64,000 nucleotides of DNA from Effrenium voratum (Eukaryota > Sar > Dinophyceae > Suessiales > Symbiodiniaceae), in the NCBI GenBank assembly GCA_963377175.1, contig CAUJNA010000491.1, forward strand, positions 677,072-741,071. The letters are read 5' to 3'. The notes beneath the pieces were generated by a model. That model did not search any database. It saw nothing but the letters and a program-made list of their open reading frames with translations, and had not been told where the DNA came from. This document shows, in pieces, positions 8,942 through 17,800 of the stretch. The number at the start of each line of letters is the position of its first letter. Position 1 is the first letter of the stretch. The position numbers were made by a program, and so were the translations under genes.

Positions 8942-11776
8942 CGTCAATCCTTGAGCGGGGCTGTCGAGACGCCTCGCCTCCCTATCGGGAGGACTGGGCG
9001 TGGGCGATCTAGGGGTATCCCCCTCTTCATCCTCAACAACCGGACCAGCAGTGGAACGAGGCGTGATGGGCTTCGTACCTGGTGGTGGCTTCTGATGCAG
9101 ATACTTGCACGGCTGAGCTGTGCACTTGCCATACATCCAGTCGTAGCAGTATCCGAAGAACATAGGCTTGTCCCTAACGGGCTTATCTCCATTCCTCGGC
9201 GTAGAGGGCGCAGCGGGGTTCCTTGGGCTCTTGTCGTGCTCGAACCTGCACTCCCGGCCATACTGGCACTTCCCGGTCTTCGTATACTCCCAGCATGCCC
9301 GATCAGCAGGCCCAGCGGGGGACTGTCTTCTCGGCGACTTGGGAGACGGCGTGCGCTTGTCCCTCTGACTGCCTCTTCCAGGAGAAGCTCTGTCCCTCTG
9401 GCTGCTTCTTCCGGGCGAAGATGATCTTGGCTTCCCGTCGGGTTTCCCATCCCTTCCGGACCTAACGGACCTTGAAGGGCTCGGATCACTCTTCCTGGCA
9501 AGTGGGTCGTACCGCCGCACAACACCAGGAGCACCGGGATGCCGATCCCTCTCACGGGAGTGAGAGCCGGATCGTGATCTCTGCTCATGAAACGTCTGGT
9601 ACATCTGAAGCGTGTTCTGTCGCTTCTGCCATCGCTCAACACAGTCCTGACAAGCCTTATAAAGCCACGCGAAAGACCTAACGGTCACATCGCGATCCCA
9701 CCTCTCGATGTCAGGCCGCATACAGCGTAGATGACGAACGTTCTCAATGAACACAGCTAATAGTACTCCATCATCGATCTTCTTCCTGATCCCAGAAATG
9801 AGATTGTCCCAGGTGCTCAGATAACTCCGGAGCCTAGCTTCATCGTCGGAGTGACCTGTTTGCCGACACTTGAGACTAGTCAACTCGGCAATCTTGAAGG
9901 TCTGGTCGTCCTCGACCCCAGTCTGCAGGTGGTTCAGCAGAAGCTTCAAGATCTGTCTCTCCTTGATACCCTGGGGAGGACTCATATTCTGAGCGGCTTC
10001 GGTCAGGCGATTCATCTTGTCCCTAACAGCCCTGGTCTTGATACATTCCCTGATAGCACTCGTGAAATTGGAATCCAAAATCGGGTACTTGCAGGGTCCA
10101 CCAAGAGCATCATAGTCAAGCCTCTCAGTCTCTGAAATCCACGCTAACGCGTAGTCAGAATCAAAGCTGAAAGCATTCCTGACCCTTTCCTTTATCTCGG
10201 AAAGCCACTCCCGCAGCTTATCAGCAGTTGGCTCCGCAGGTAGCACTATCGTGTTGCACTTATGATGGAACCGATCCTTATCGACAACGGTGGAAATCAG
10301 AGCCCCTATCGGGGTACATGAGGTAATCCTGCAACTTTCACACAGCCTAGCAGGCATAGGGCAGCAAACTTCACACGCCCTCATTCCACAACCGACGCAA
10401 GGAATAAGAGGGAAGCCAGGCTCAGGGATCCTGCTACACTTAGTGCACCTGTCCCGTCCATCATCCCCCCTCAAGGCTTCAGGGAGAAGACCACCATCTC
10501 CCTGCCTACCGGCCCCATTAACGCTGTAGCCAAGGCTGAGACCTGGCCCAAGGTTACCGCCACTTGCAACACTCGAGGGGTAACCTACAGCATCGTTGGG
10601 CTGGCTAACGCCAGCGCCAACCCCGTGGTGGCTAACGCCTCCTCCGTAGGCAGGACCATAGAAACTGGAACCACACTGATTGTTCCCAGTTCCCTGAGTA
10701 TCAGCAGCGCTACCATAGAACCCAGGCGCTCCACCAGGGTAACCCCCGGTAGGAGCCCCTCCACTCGGGCCTCCAGAAGGTCCAGTGGGACCTTGGCCTC
10801 CGCCAGGATGTCCAGGACCTGGTGGTGGAAATGGAGCATGCCCGTGACCACCGCTTCCGCTCCCACCTTGACCGGGTGGTCCGCCTTGCCCACCTCCTCC
10901 CCCAGGAGGGGGAGGAGGAGGCGGTCCAGCGATATCACGCTCATGCCGAATATTGCAGCGCGCACATCGCTCGAGGCCGTCATTTCCAAAATAACTGTGA
11001 TCCTCACAAACGTGGTTCCCACAATCGGTGCAGAAATATATTGAGACCTCCTGGGCATTCTTGCGACATGCCCAACACTTCATTTTTAAGAACTGACAAT
11101 TGCAACAGTCCCCGTCGTCACCCCGGCAAAGCCCACAAAACTCACGACTGCACGTAACACACGAGAACTCAGCGTCCGGGTGCCTACGGTCGTTGGGATT
11201 GTCGAGGGCACAAATCTTTGGCGCACCTGGACCACCGGTACCGGGAGCTCTTCTTGCGGCCGGCGCAGAGGCCTGTCCACGATCAGACGGAGCTCCAGGA
11301 GTCCCCCACCTATCGCCGGGACTCTGGACGTCGGCACTAGCTCTACTCCCAGGAGTCCTCCAGTCATCACCGGGACTCTGGATGTCGGCATGGGCCCTAT
11401 TACCCCTACCACCTCCTGGATGACGGCCTGGATTCGGAGAGACGTTCCCGCTATCGCGGATCGGCCTGTCCAAACTCGGAGAGATGCTCCCGCTATCGCG
11501 GATCGGCCTCTCCCCCCTTGATTGCCGACTCCGGACCTCAGATCCCCTATCGGGGACGACAGCAGGCCTCGGGCTCCTATTCCTACCCACATCCCTATCG
11601 GGAGAAACAGAAATGTCCCCCCTTGCACGCGCGCGGGGGCCATCCCTCGCACGCCCTGGCGGTGAATGCGACCTGTCAGGCAACCCCCGTGCCCTCCTGC
11701 TCCTGCTATCAGCCCTCTCCCTATCGGGATTAATGGGGTGCCTGTCTGCACGAGAAGGATCGACCCTACCGGGCAC
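8933..11776 (-). CDS. Element A gag part 2: zinc cluster, capsid, tandem CCCH fingers
   Basis: A frame of 947 codons. An Arg/Ser/Pro-rich N-terminus leads to a cysteine cluster at about 190-282 (pairs such as CVTC, CGLC, CWAC, CTDC, CARC), possibly B-box or treble-clef zinc sites. A Gly/Pro-rich linker follows, then a second Cys cluster near 445-490 (CTKC, CVGC, CEVC, CESC). A helical capsid-like region at about 540-770 aligns by eye with element B gag. Near the C-terminus are two CCCH fingers, CWEYTKTGKCQYGRECRFEH and CYDWMYGKCTAQPCKYLH, in the place where retroelement gags normally carry CCHC knuckles. The listed start is GTG; the product is probably reached from the upstream gag frame rather than by its own start. 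Confidence 0.75.
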   Translation of the reverse strand: MPGRVDPSRADRHPINPDRERADSRSRRARGLPDRSHSPPGRARDGPRARARGDISVSPDRDVGRNRSPRPAVVPDRGSEVRSRQSRGERPIRDSGSISPSLDRPIRDSGNVSPNPGRHPGGGRGNRAHADIQSPGDDWRTPGSRASADVQSPGDRWGTPGAPSDRGQASAPAARRAPGTGGPGAPKICALDNPNDRRHPDAEFSCVTCSREFCGLCRGDDGDCCNCQFLKMKCWACRKNAQEVSIYFCTDCGNHVCEDHSYFGNDGLERCARCNIRHERDIAGPPPPPPPGGGGGQGGPPGQGGSGSGGHGHAPFPPPGPGHPGGGQGPTGPSGGPSGGAPTGGYPGGAPGFYGSAADTQGTGNNQCGSSFYGPAYGGGVSHHGVGAGVSQPNDAVGYPSSVASGGNLGPGLSLGYSVNGAGRQGDGGLLPEALRGDDGRDRCTKCSRIPEPGFPLIPCVGCGMRACEVCCPMPARLCESCRITSCTPIGALISTVVDKDRFHHKCNTIVLPAEPTADKLREWLSEIKERVRNAFSFDSDYALAWISETERLDYDALGGPCKYPILDSNFTSAIRECIKTRAVRDKMNRLTEAAQNMSPPQGIKERQILKLLLNHLQTGVEDDQTFKIAELTSLKCRQTGHSDDEARLRSYLSTWDNLISGIRKKIDDGVLLAVFIENVRHLRCMRPDIERWDRDVTVRSFAWLYKACQDCVERWQKRQNTLQMYQTFHEQRSRSGSHSRERDRHPGAPGVVRRYDPLARKSDPSPSRSVRSGRDGKPDGKPRSSSPGRSSQRDRASPGRGSQRDKRTPSPKSPRRQSPAGPADRACWEYTKTGKCQYGRECRFEHDKSPRNPAAPSTPRNGDKPVRDKPMFFGYCYDWMYGKCTAQPCKYLHQKPPPGTKPITPRSTAGPVVEDEEGDTPRSPTPSPPDREARRLDSPAQGLTDF

Positions 11777-11778
11777 AT

Positions 11779-14280
11779 CTAAGCGTGATCAACCAATTCA
11801 ACACCTCCGCCTGGTCTCACCGGAAGGCCAGTACCCCGACCATTACCCTCTCCGGGAGTGGGCGTCGGAGACCTGATTCTGTGTCCTTGCCCTGCGAAAG
11901 CGTCGTATCCGACGTTCCGTCTCTCTCTAGGCTGTGGGGGATTAGCTTGATTGTCCTGGGCACCTTGAATAATGACAGCAGCTTCATCAACGTGACCTTC
12001 GATTTCATAGAGCTGAGCCATGATCCTGTTGTTCATTCCATTAAGAGTACGCATGTTACTCTCAACAGTGCTGATTCTCCGCATAGCGCCCTCAAGCGTA
12101 CTCCGGAATGAGTCAATTTCACGCCTAACGGCAGACCGCGCTTGGTCACTATTCGCAGGGAGACTGCGGATCTGTCTTCTGATGTCATCAAGAACTTGAT
12201 TCAGAATTCCCGAACTCGCCTCGTACTGCTCAACACGGGATTTCAAGGTTTCAAACCTTGCAAGGACATCGTCATGGTCCCCATGGTGGCGTTGAACTCC
12301 ACGAGATAGATCCTGGATCTTTCGATTGACTTCGTCAATTGCTTCATGCCAGTCCTGCGGGGATACGGGCCCTGATGATCTATCGATCGCCTGTGAACCC
12401 CTTCCACTTTGCAGCCTCGACATCCGATTAGCAAGAATGGTTTGCTCTTCATTTATGCCACCAATAGATTCGGAGGCCCACTTAGCAAACTTCTCGTGTT
12501 CGAGGAGAGCCTTCTCGAGCTTCAGGTTCAACTCCCTGAAATTCGCGTTCACCACACTGCTACTGGCCCTATCGGACGGTTGCGCGATAGGATCCAAACT
12601 CCATTCACCTGCTGGCGTCCTCATCCCGACGGTTTTCTCTACCGAGAACATCCGCTTCTCGAGCTTTTCCAAGTCCTTAAGGATCTCATCCTCGGAAGCA
12701 GCATGGCTCCTGTGGACAGCCTCACGATTCTCCTGAATCACCTGACGAAGCCGATCAGTCGAGGCCTCATTGTCCTTGACAGATTCGTGAACCTCGTGGG
12801 ACAGTAGGTTGATCCTCTGCTCCACGACTTCAGCCTGTTCATCGATGGCTTGCCTAACAATGGCTTTGCTGTCGGGAATAACTTCCCTCGCAAACCGTTG
12901 AACTATCATACGCATCCTCCCGGCATCAGATTGAGTTGCAACCTCAGCTGCCAGGCGATCGACCTTGTCCTTCGTCTGTCGGCTCTCGTCGCTCCATTCC
13001 CTTCGCAAGGAACTCACCTGACCGTTCAGTAACCTGATTTGGTCCGCAAAAATATGAAACGCCTTCGCGACTGAGCCAGAAACCTCACCCCTCTCGAGCA
13101 TCTCCTGGATGTGCAACTCAAACATCTCCTTTGCCCTGACGTCACCTGATTCGCCGGAAGACTGGGATCTGAGGGCGGGAGGGGTCGATATCTCGATCCT
13201 CTCAGGAGCCCCACTAGCCCCGGCATGTCTTCTAGGGTCGCCTACAGGGCAATCATCAATCCTGGGTGGTCTACTCGGGGTAGACCCCCTTCTCCGGCTA
13301 TCGCCAGATCGGGGATCAACGTTGGATGCACGAGACTCAGGAGTAGAGTGAATGTGAACATCAGCAGGGTCGGGCATCTCCTCATCCTGCAGAGCCAAAC
13401 CCATTGGTGAGGGGCTAGCCCTCCTTGCCTTCGACCTATCGGTCTCAATGGCGAGAGGTGACGGCCTTTTCGCAGAAACACTACGTTCCCTGGCGGTCGA
13501 GCCCCATTGAGGTGTGAACTCGTTGCTAGACCTCAGCGTTTCAAGATCGCTGGTATCTCGCCCTAACGGGCTGGCGATCGACGGACGATCTTCGATCCCG
13601 AGTGCATCGGCAAGCCGACCATCTCTGGCACCTGTCCTAACGACATCGGCAGCCCGCTCAGTGATCCTCGGCGAACCAGTAACCCGGTTCGAGTTCACGT
13701 CTCTCCGATTCAACGGACCTCCAAAGGTAATGTTGGGAAAAGGGGGAACATTCGGGGTATCACCAATCGCCGGAGGACCTATCGGTCCCTCACGGTCATG
13801 GATGGCCTCCAATCCCCGAAGAACTTCCCGACTATCCCTAGCCCTCTCTCTCTCGCTTCGGACGTCCCTGTCAACACGGAGGTCCCTGGCGGCACCACGA
13901 GAGAGGCTCCTGGGCCTCGCAGCATCACGGATCCTAGCACTTCGGCGTGATTGGTCCTCCTCCTCATCCGCAAAATTGAAATCTTCGCCATCATAGGACT
14001 CAGATTTGGCAGTATTAGGGTTGGGCCTACCGGCATCAGATCCCTGCTTTGAGCTACTGCCCCAACCTGCGGTTGATTTCAACAGAGCATCGTATCCGAA
14101 GTCTGAGAATTTCCGCTCCTCGTGCTCATCAAACTGACCTGGATTTTGAGAACCGGTGGATCGACCCGAGATACCTCTCGGAGCCAAAACCATAGTCCCT
14201 GGTCCCTGCGGCCTGTCCTCAAACTCATCCGAGACCTGCGATTCACCTGGAACAAGAGATCTCGGGGGTCGGGTCGGCAT
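11779..14280 (-). CDS. Element A gag part 1: charged linker and long coiled coil
   Basis: 833 codons beginning ATG. The first 380 residues are Arg/Asp/Ser/Pro-rich and look disordered. From about residue 385 onward the sequence is a long heptad-rich helix (for example QIRLLNGQVSSLRREW and further Leu/Ile repeats toward 780), suggesting oligomerisation of a structural protein. The stop TAG is followed at once by ATG, and the next gag frame is offset by -1. The -1 frame is open for only about ten bases before the stop, and no slippery heptamer is present there, so reinitiation or an indel are both possible at this junction. The ORF contains many of the GNTA hairpins. No catalytic motif is seen. 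Confidence 0.65.
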   Translation of the reverse strand: MPTRPPRSLVPGESQVSDEFEDRPQGPGTMVLAPRGISGRSTGSQNPGQFDEHEERKFSDFGYDALLKSTAGWGSSSKQGSDAGRPNPNTAKSESYDGEDFNFADEEEDQSRRSARIRDAARPRSLSRGAARDLRVDRDVRSERERARDSREVLRGLEAIHDREGPIGPPAIGDTPNVPPFPNITFGGPLNRRDVNSNRVTGSPRITERAADVVRTGARDGRLADALGIEDRPSIASPLGRDTSDLETLRSSNEFTPQWGSTARERSVSAKRPSPLAIETDRSKARRASPSPMGLALQDEEMPDPADVHIHSTPESRASNVDPRSGDSRRRGSTPSRPPRIDDCPVGDPRRHAGASGAPERIEISTPPALRSQSSGESGDVRAKEMFELHIQEMLERGEVSGSVAKAFHIFADQIRLLNGQVSSLRREWSDESRQTKDKVDRLAAEVATQSDAGRMRMIVQRFAREVIPDSKAIVRQAIDEQAEVVEQRINLLSHEVHESVKDNEASTDRLRQVIQENREAVHRSHAASEDEILKDLEKLEKRMFSVEKTVGMRTPAGEWSLDPIAQPSDRASSSVVNANFRELNLKLEKALLEHEKFAKWASESIGGINEEQTILANRMSRLQSGRGSQAIDRSSGPVSPQDWHEAIDEVNRKIQDLSRGVQRHHGDHDDVLARFETLKSRVEQYEASSGILNQVLDDIRRQIRSLPANSDQARSAVRREIDSFRSTLEGAMRRISTVESNMRTLNGMNNRIMAQLYEIEGHVDEAAVIIQGAQDNQANPPQPRERRNVGYDAFAGQGHRIRSPTPTPGEGNGRGTGLPVRPGGGVELVDHA

Positions 14281-14624
14281 GCCTCCGGGTCGTCCGAATG
14301 AGGGCGGGCCATGTTCATCGCCATGCTGATGAAGTCGAACTGTCCGCGCCTGTGACCTGATTCAGAGCCGCTCCTATCGGAGCGAACCCTTCGTGTCTGC
14401 TCATCATCGGTGGCCTGACGGAAAATGCGATCGTCTCCATCGTCGGTGTACCTGCCACGGCTCCTGGGTGTGTCCCTACCGGGATCTTCACCCCTGCGAT
14501 CCTGACCTGTCGAACCTGCTTCGAAATCCTCGTAGTCATAGTCCGGTAGGTCCTCACCTGAGCGGAGGCCCCCTAGGATGGCCTCCTCATCCACGACACT
14601 CCTTCGAGATCGTGGGGTCGACAT
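14079..14624 (-). CDS. Element A gag leader ORF
   Basis: First ATG after the primer site, about 40 bases downstream of it, opening MSTPRSRRSVVDEE. About 181 codons, strongly acidic then Arg/Ser-rich, and probably disordered. It overlaps the next gag frame by 200 bases with a -1 offset. That frame is open upstream of its own ATG at 14,280, so the leader is likely the N-terminus of gag, joined to it by a frame change. The last 60 or so codons after the overlap begins are probably not part of the native protein. Confidence 0.5.
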   Translation of the reverse strand: MSTPRSRRSVVDEEAILGGLRSGEDLPDYDYEDFEAGSTGQDRRGEDPGRDTPRSRGRYTDDGDDRIFRQATDDEQTRRVRSDRSGSESGHRRGQFDFISMAMNMARPHSDDPEACRPDPRDLLFQVNRRSRMSLRTGRRDQGLWFWLREVSRVDPPVLKIQVSLMSTRSGNSQTSDTMLC

Positions 14625-14664
14625 AGAGCTTGTAGTTGATGGTCTCAAGCGCGTAGGAAAGTCC

Positions 14665-14678
14665 TACGGCTGATAACC
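14665..14678 (-). other. Primer binding site of element A
   Basis: On the sense strand GGTTATCAGCCGTA follows the LTR end directly. The same 14 bases follow the 5' LTR of element B (61,690-61,703), although the flanking sequences differ. Read on the plus strand it looks like the 5' side and loop of a tRNA anticodon arm: TACGG stem, CTGATAA loop, then CC. See the finding on half-tRNA priming. Confidence 0.7.
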
Positions 14679-14840
14679 TGTGATTCGGGCACGAGCCTGT
14701 GCCCAGGCAATGGGTAAGTTGGGGTAAACAAGCCACAAAAGAAAGGTTCCCCAAAAGCAAACCAATCCCCGGTCCCAAAGATCAGGGTTTCCCACACACC
14801 AGAGAACAACAACCAAAGGAAAACAAACCAAACAAGAAAA
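14679..14840 (-). repeat. 5' LTR of element A (inner end supported, outer end not)
   Basis: The LTR should end on the sense strand with CCGAATCACA immediately before the primer site, giving the usual CA end. The partner LTR lies outside the window, so the length cannot be measured. The end coordinate here borrows the 162-bp length of the element B LTR and is a guess. Confidence 0.4.
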
Positions 14841-17800
14841 GGGTTAACCCGCAACCTTGGTCGACAACAGGCCGCACGACTGGTCCCTACCAACCTGGCG
14901 GCGGCCCGAGGTCTCTTTCTCCCCCGAGATGCCGTCGGTCGACGCAGGGGTTCGGCGACGCCCATTCGAGGCGCGACGGAACCCAAAACTTGAGCCAAAA
15001 CACCACAGGTCGGTCACTAACGCGACGTCCCTGATGATGATATGAACCATGGCTAATCACATAAACAAATATGCGTACCAAAAAAAACCTCCCACTAAGA
15101 ATGGATGGCCTCCCTTCACTCCCCTGCAAAAACGCCAAGAAGCAGTGTCCTCAAACGGATATACAACTGGAATTCAAGTCCTATTGGGCATGAACACCGC
15201 AATTCAAAGACGTGCCGGCACCATTCTGCGGCTCAGGCCCCTCTTCGGGGTTGTGGATGTAGAGGTCGGGAGTCGCCTTAAAAACCAATCTGGTCGGTTG
15301 ACTTCAAAGGGAAGTCGATCTTCTGAATTGCACGGAAAAGCAGCTGCACCAATAAACAGTTTACCCTTCTTGCCAGCCAAGAGAAAGAAACCGCACGATG
15401 ACATTGAGCCAAGACAGGAACCTGTTGTGAAAGGAACAAACATGAACACTGCTTGGTTGGGTGGCGTTTCAGCAAAAACCTACCAATGATAGAACACGGC
15501 ACATGAGAACTGGATGAAGCCTATCAAGAGAACATCGAACCTTTGGGTCTAAGAAGCGCAGGCTGAAGATTCGGCTACACATTTCAATGAAGAATACCAT
15601 CCCAAATGCATGACGGGCAAATCCCACCTAACTGATATCCACCAAAGGGCAATGAACCATGCACACCCCATATCCTAGCAGCAAACACCTCTAAAATCAA
15701 AGCGGGCCCCTTTTCATACGTTTCCTTTCGGGGGATGTCCTACATGGATCCATCTGCAGTGATCCAACATGAAATCAAGGACGAAGGTTGCCGGTGCCTG
15801 TTTTCTCCCTGGCCTCCATGTTCGTCTTTCGCCATTGCCCGGATTTCATTTTTAGAGGGGAACCCACTCAGAAACAAGGGAGAAAGGGTGAAACGATTCA
15901 ACTTTTCGGGGCGTCGTACAAAAGGGGAACCCCAACAATGGTGGTGTGCCTATTGGTCTGCCTTTACATCCACAAGGGGCAGCCTCAAAAAAAGACACAC
16001 CCGCTTGCGCCCTGTTTCTTGGAAGATTTCACCCCACCCGGTGCCCATGGCCTGGCTTGCCCTTTTGCCGTAAAGCGCGCATAAAAAACTCGCCGAGGGG
16101 CGCAGCCGGACCCAATGACGCCGGCAGCTTCAAAGTTGCCTGACGGCTGGACCCAGGTTCTCGGGGGGTTAAGCATTTGACGCAACCTTTTGGGGGTGCC
16201 CTTGAGTCACACCTGACTCTGCCCTTCGGAGCCAATAGCTTTCAAAACACAAATTGGACTGTGCCAACCCCAGTGGATGCACACCGTGGGCCAGCGGTGC
16301 AACGGAGCCAATGGGGAAAACCCGTCTGACAGGCTCAATGAAACGCAAGTTGGAGCAACCCCTTTGAAATGGGCCAGCCCTTCCGTCCGCTGAAGCTCGT
16401 GGCTATTTTGGAAGCTGGTCGTTTCATCGGTGTCTTCAGGTCTCAGTTTGTAAAGTCGGCACTGACTCAGCATTTGGAAATAGCAGAGCCCACTTCTTCT
16501 CTGATTATCCGGGCTTTTCGAAATCAGTAAGCCGCCTTCTTCAGAAACCGTGAAATGAACTAGGTTCGCCACGACATGTCTTCAGCGACAATTGTTCACC
16601 GCCAGGAACAGAAAACAGCTTGAATTCTGCGGGAATTAAAAGAAGCCGACAAGAAACCCATTTTCCTCGCGACTTTTGGAGGGCAACCTCCGAAATGGCA
16701 GTTTTCCCTTTGGGTGTTTGCTTTCAAGTTTAAGCAAGGGCCCTGAAAAAGACGCACCAATTCAAGCCACGCGCCTGTGGTGATGTTGGTGGTGCCGTCA
16801 AAGCTCTTCTGAATAGAAGCGCTGGCATCGCATACGCAAATCTTGTACCTCGCAGGCTACAGGACCTTCTCCTCTCGTTGTTTGTCATAGGATTCCACCC
16901 AACCCCCCGCCCCAGTCCGCTTGCTCAAAAGATAAGGCCCCTTATTTGGAGGAAATCTGCATGTCTGGAAGCTATAGCGATACACTTGTGGAACATCGCT
17001 CCCAAGTCTTTGATTCTGTGCTGAAGTTGGCACTCCCCATGGCAACTGGATCACTTTGAAGGGGATTCCCTTGACAACTCACTGAAAGTGGCCCTAGGAA
17101 GCTCTTCTTAAAGCCTCGGAACGCAAGGGTCGGGGGCTGCCCAGGCCTTCTGCGGTACAAAGCCTGGCAAGCAAGTCGAAACAAGTTGAGCCTTTTTGGG
17201 GTATTGCCGACAGGAAGCCAAAGGGGAATCTGTCGCCAGTTTGAGAGAGCTGTGGCCTGGAATCCTCCAGGCTTTGAAAAGGTTGCGTTTTGTTTGCCCC
17301 GATTTGAAGCAACCTTTCCCGCGTCGACATGGAAGCTGACGGGGGATGTCTGGCAAACAATTTTCCTCCAACAGGGAAGCTCTGGTCGGTTCCATGTTAA
17401 TCGGGGTAGGCCTTGTGGAAACGGAGCCCGCTGCGTGTGGAGCTTTCGGCAGGGCACGTGCCGGGACGTTGCATGCGGATGGAGGAGACGCCTCGGCGCG
17501 CAAACCTTGCATGACCTAATCTGGGTGAAGGACAGGGGGCCTGAGACAGCACGTGTCTTGTCCTTGCCCTTGTGGCTTCCTTTGAGGTAAGTCAAGATTG
17601 TCAACGGTTTGGCTGCCCCGAACATTCCCTCGCTGGACTTAGTGCCCATCACAAACGTCTCATCCACAAACGTCTCACGGGGATTGGGGATATGTGGCCG
17701 ACTTGGAAATGCTCCCCTTTAAAACCAAGTTCTGAGGAACTTGTAACTGCCCAAGCCCCGGTACGTCAGCAAACAGTTTTCTTCTGCCCTCCCCCCCAGA

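Larger units (their letters stand above)
863..14486 (-). repeat. Dispersed short hairpins with a GNTA loop throughout element A
   Basis: Perfect inverted repeats of 3-6 bp flank a four-base core that on the sense strand is GATA, GTTA or, less often, GGTA. Examples (plus strand): 8,977-8,992 CCTCCC-TATC-GGGAGG; 14,369-14,384 CGCTCC-TATC-GGAGCG; 10,610-10,625 GCTGGC-TAAC-GCCAGC; 13,775-13,788; 11,543-11,556; 7,596-7,609; 1,743-1,756; 1,889-1,902; 5,368-5,379; 7,538-7,549; 13,433-13,444. I counted more than 25 with stems of four or more, roughly one per 500 bases. They fall in different reading frames (coding Asp-Arg, Pro-Ile-Gly, Val-Arg), so the conservation is in the nucleic acid, not the protein. 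Confidence 0.75.
1..14840 (-). mobile_element. Retroelement A, Ty1/copia order, 3' end beyond the left edge
   Basis: Minus-strand LTR retroelement. The order LTR end, primer site, gag, protease, integrase, reverse transcriptase, RNase H places integrase before reverse transcriptase, which defines the Ty1/copia (Pseudoviridae-like) lineage. It is unusually large. Between integrase and reverse transcriptase it carries a methyltransferase-like domain and a dUTPase, and after RNase H there is at least one more ORF, which leaves the window. No second LTR copy is visible, so the 3' LTR should lie to the left of base 1. The right boundary given here is arbitrary; only the inner LTR end (14,679) is supported, by the adjacent primer site shared with element B. 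Confidence 0.85.

Noticed and set aside
11086..11778. Minus-strand ORF starting at ATG right after the gag 1 stop (TAGATG)
   Set aside because: Attractive as a stop-start coupling, but the zinc clusters, capsid and CCCH fingers are all in the overlapping 947-codon frame, so this one is probably a shadow.
14665..14678. Primer site considered as part of a tRNA gene
   Set aside because: Only the anticodon-arm segment is present; no acceptor stem, D arm or T arm can be formed around it.
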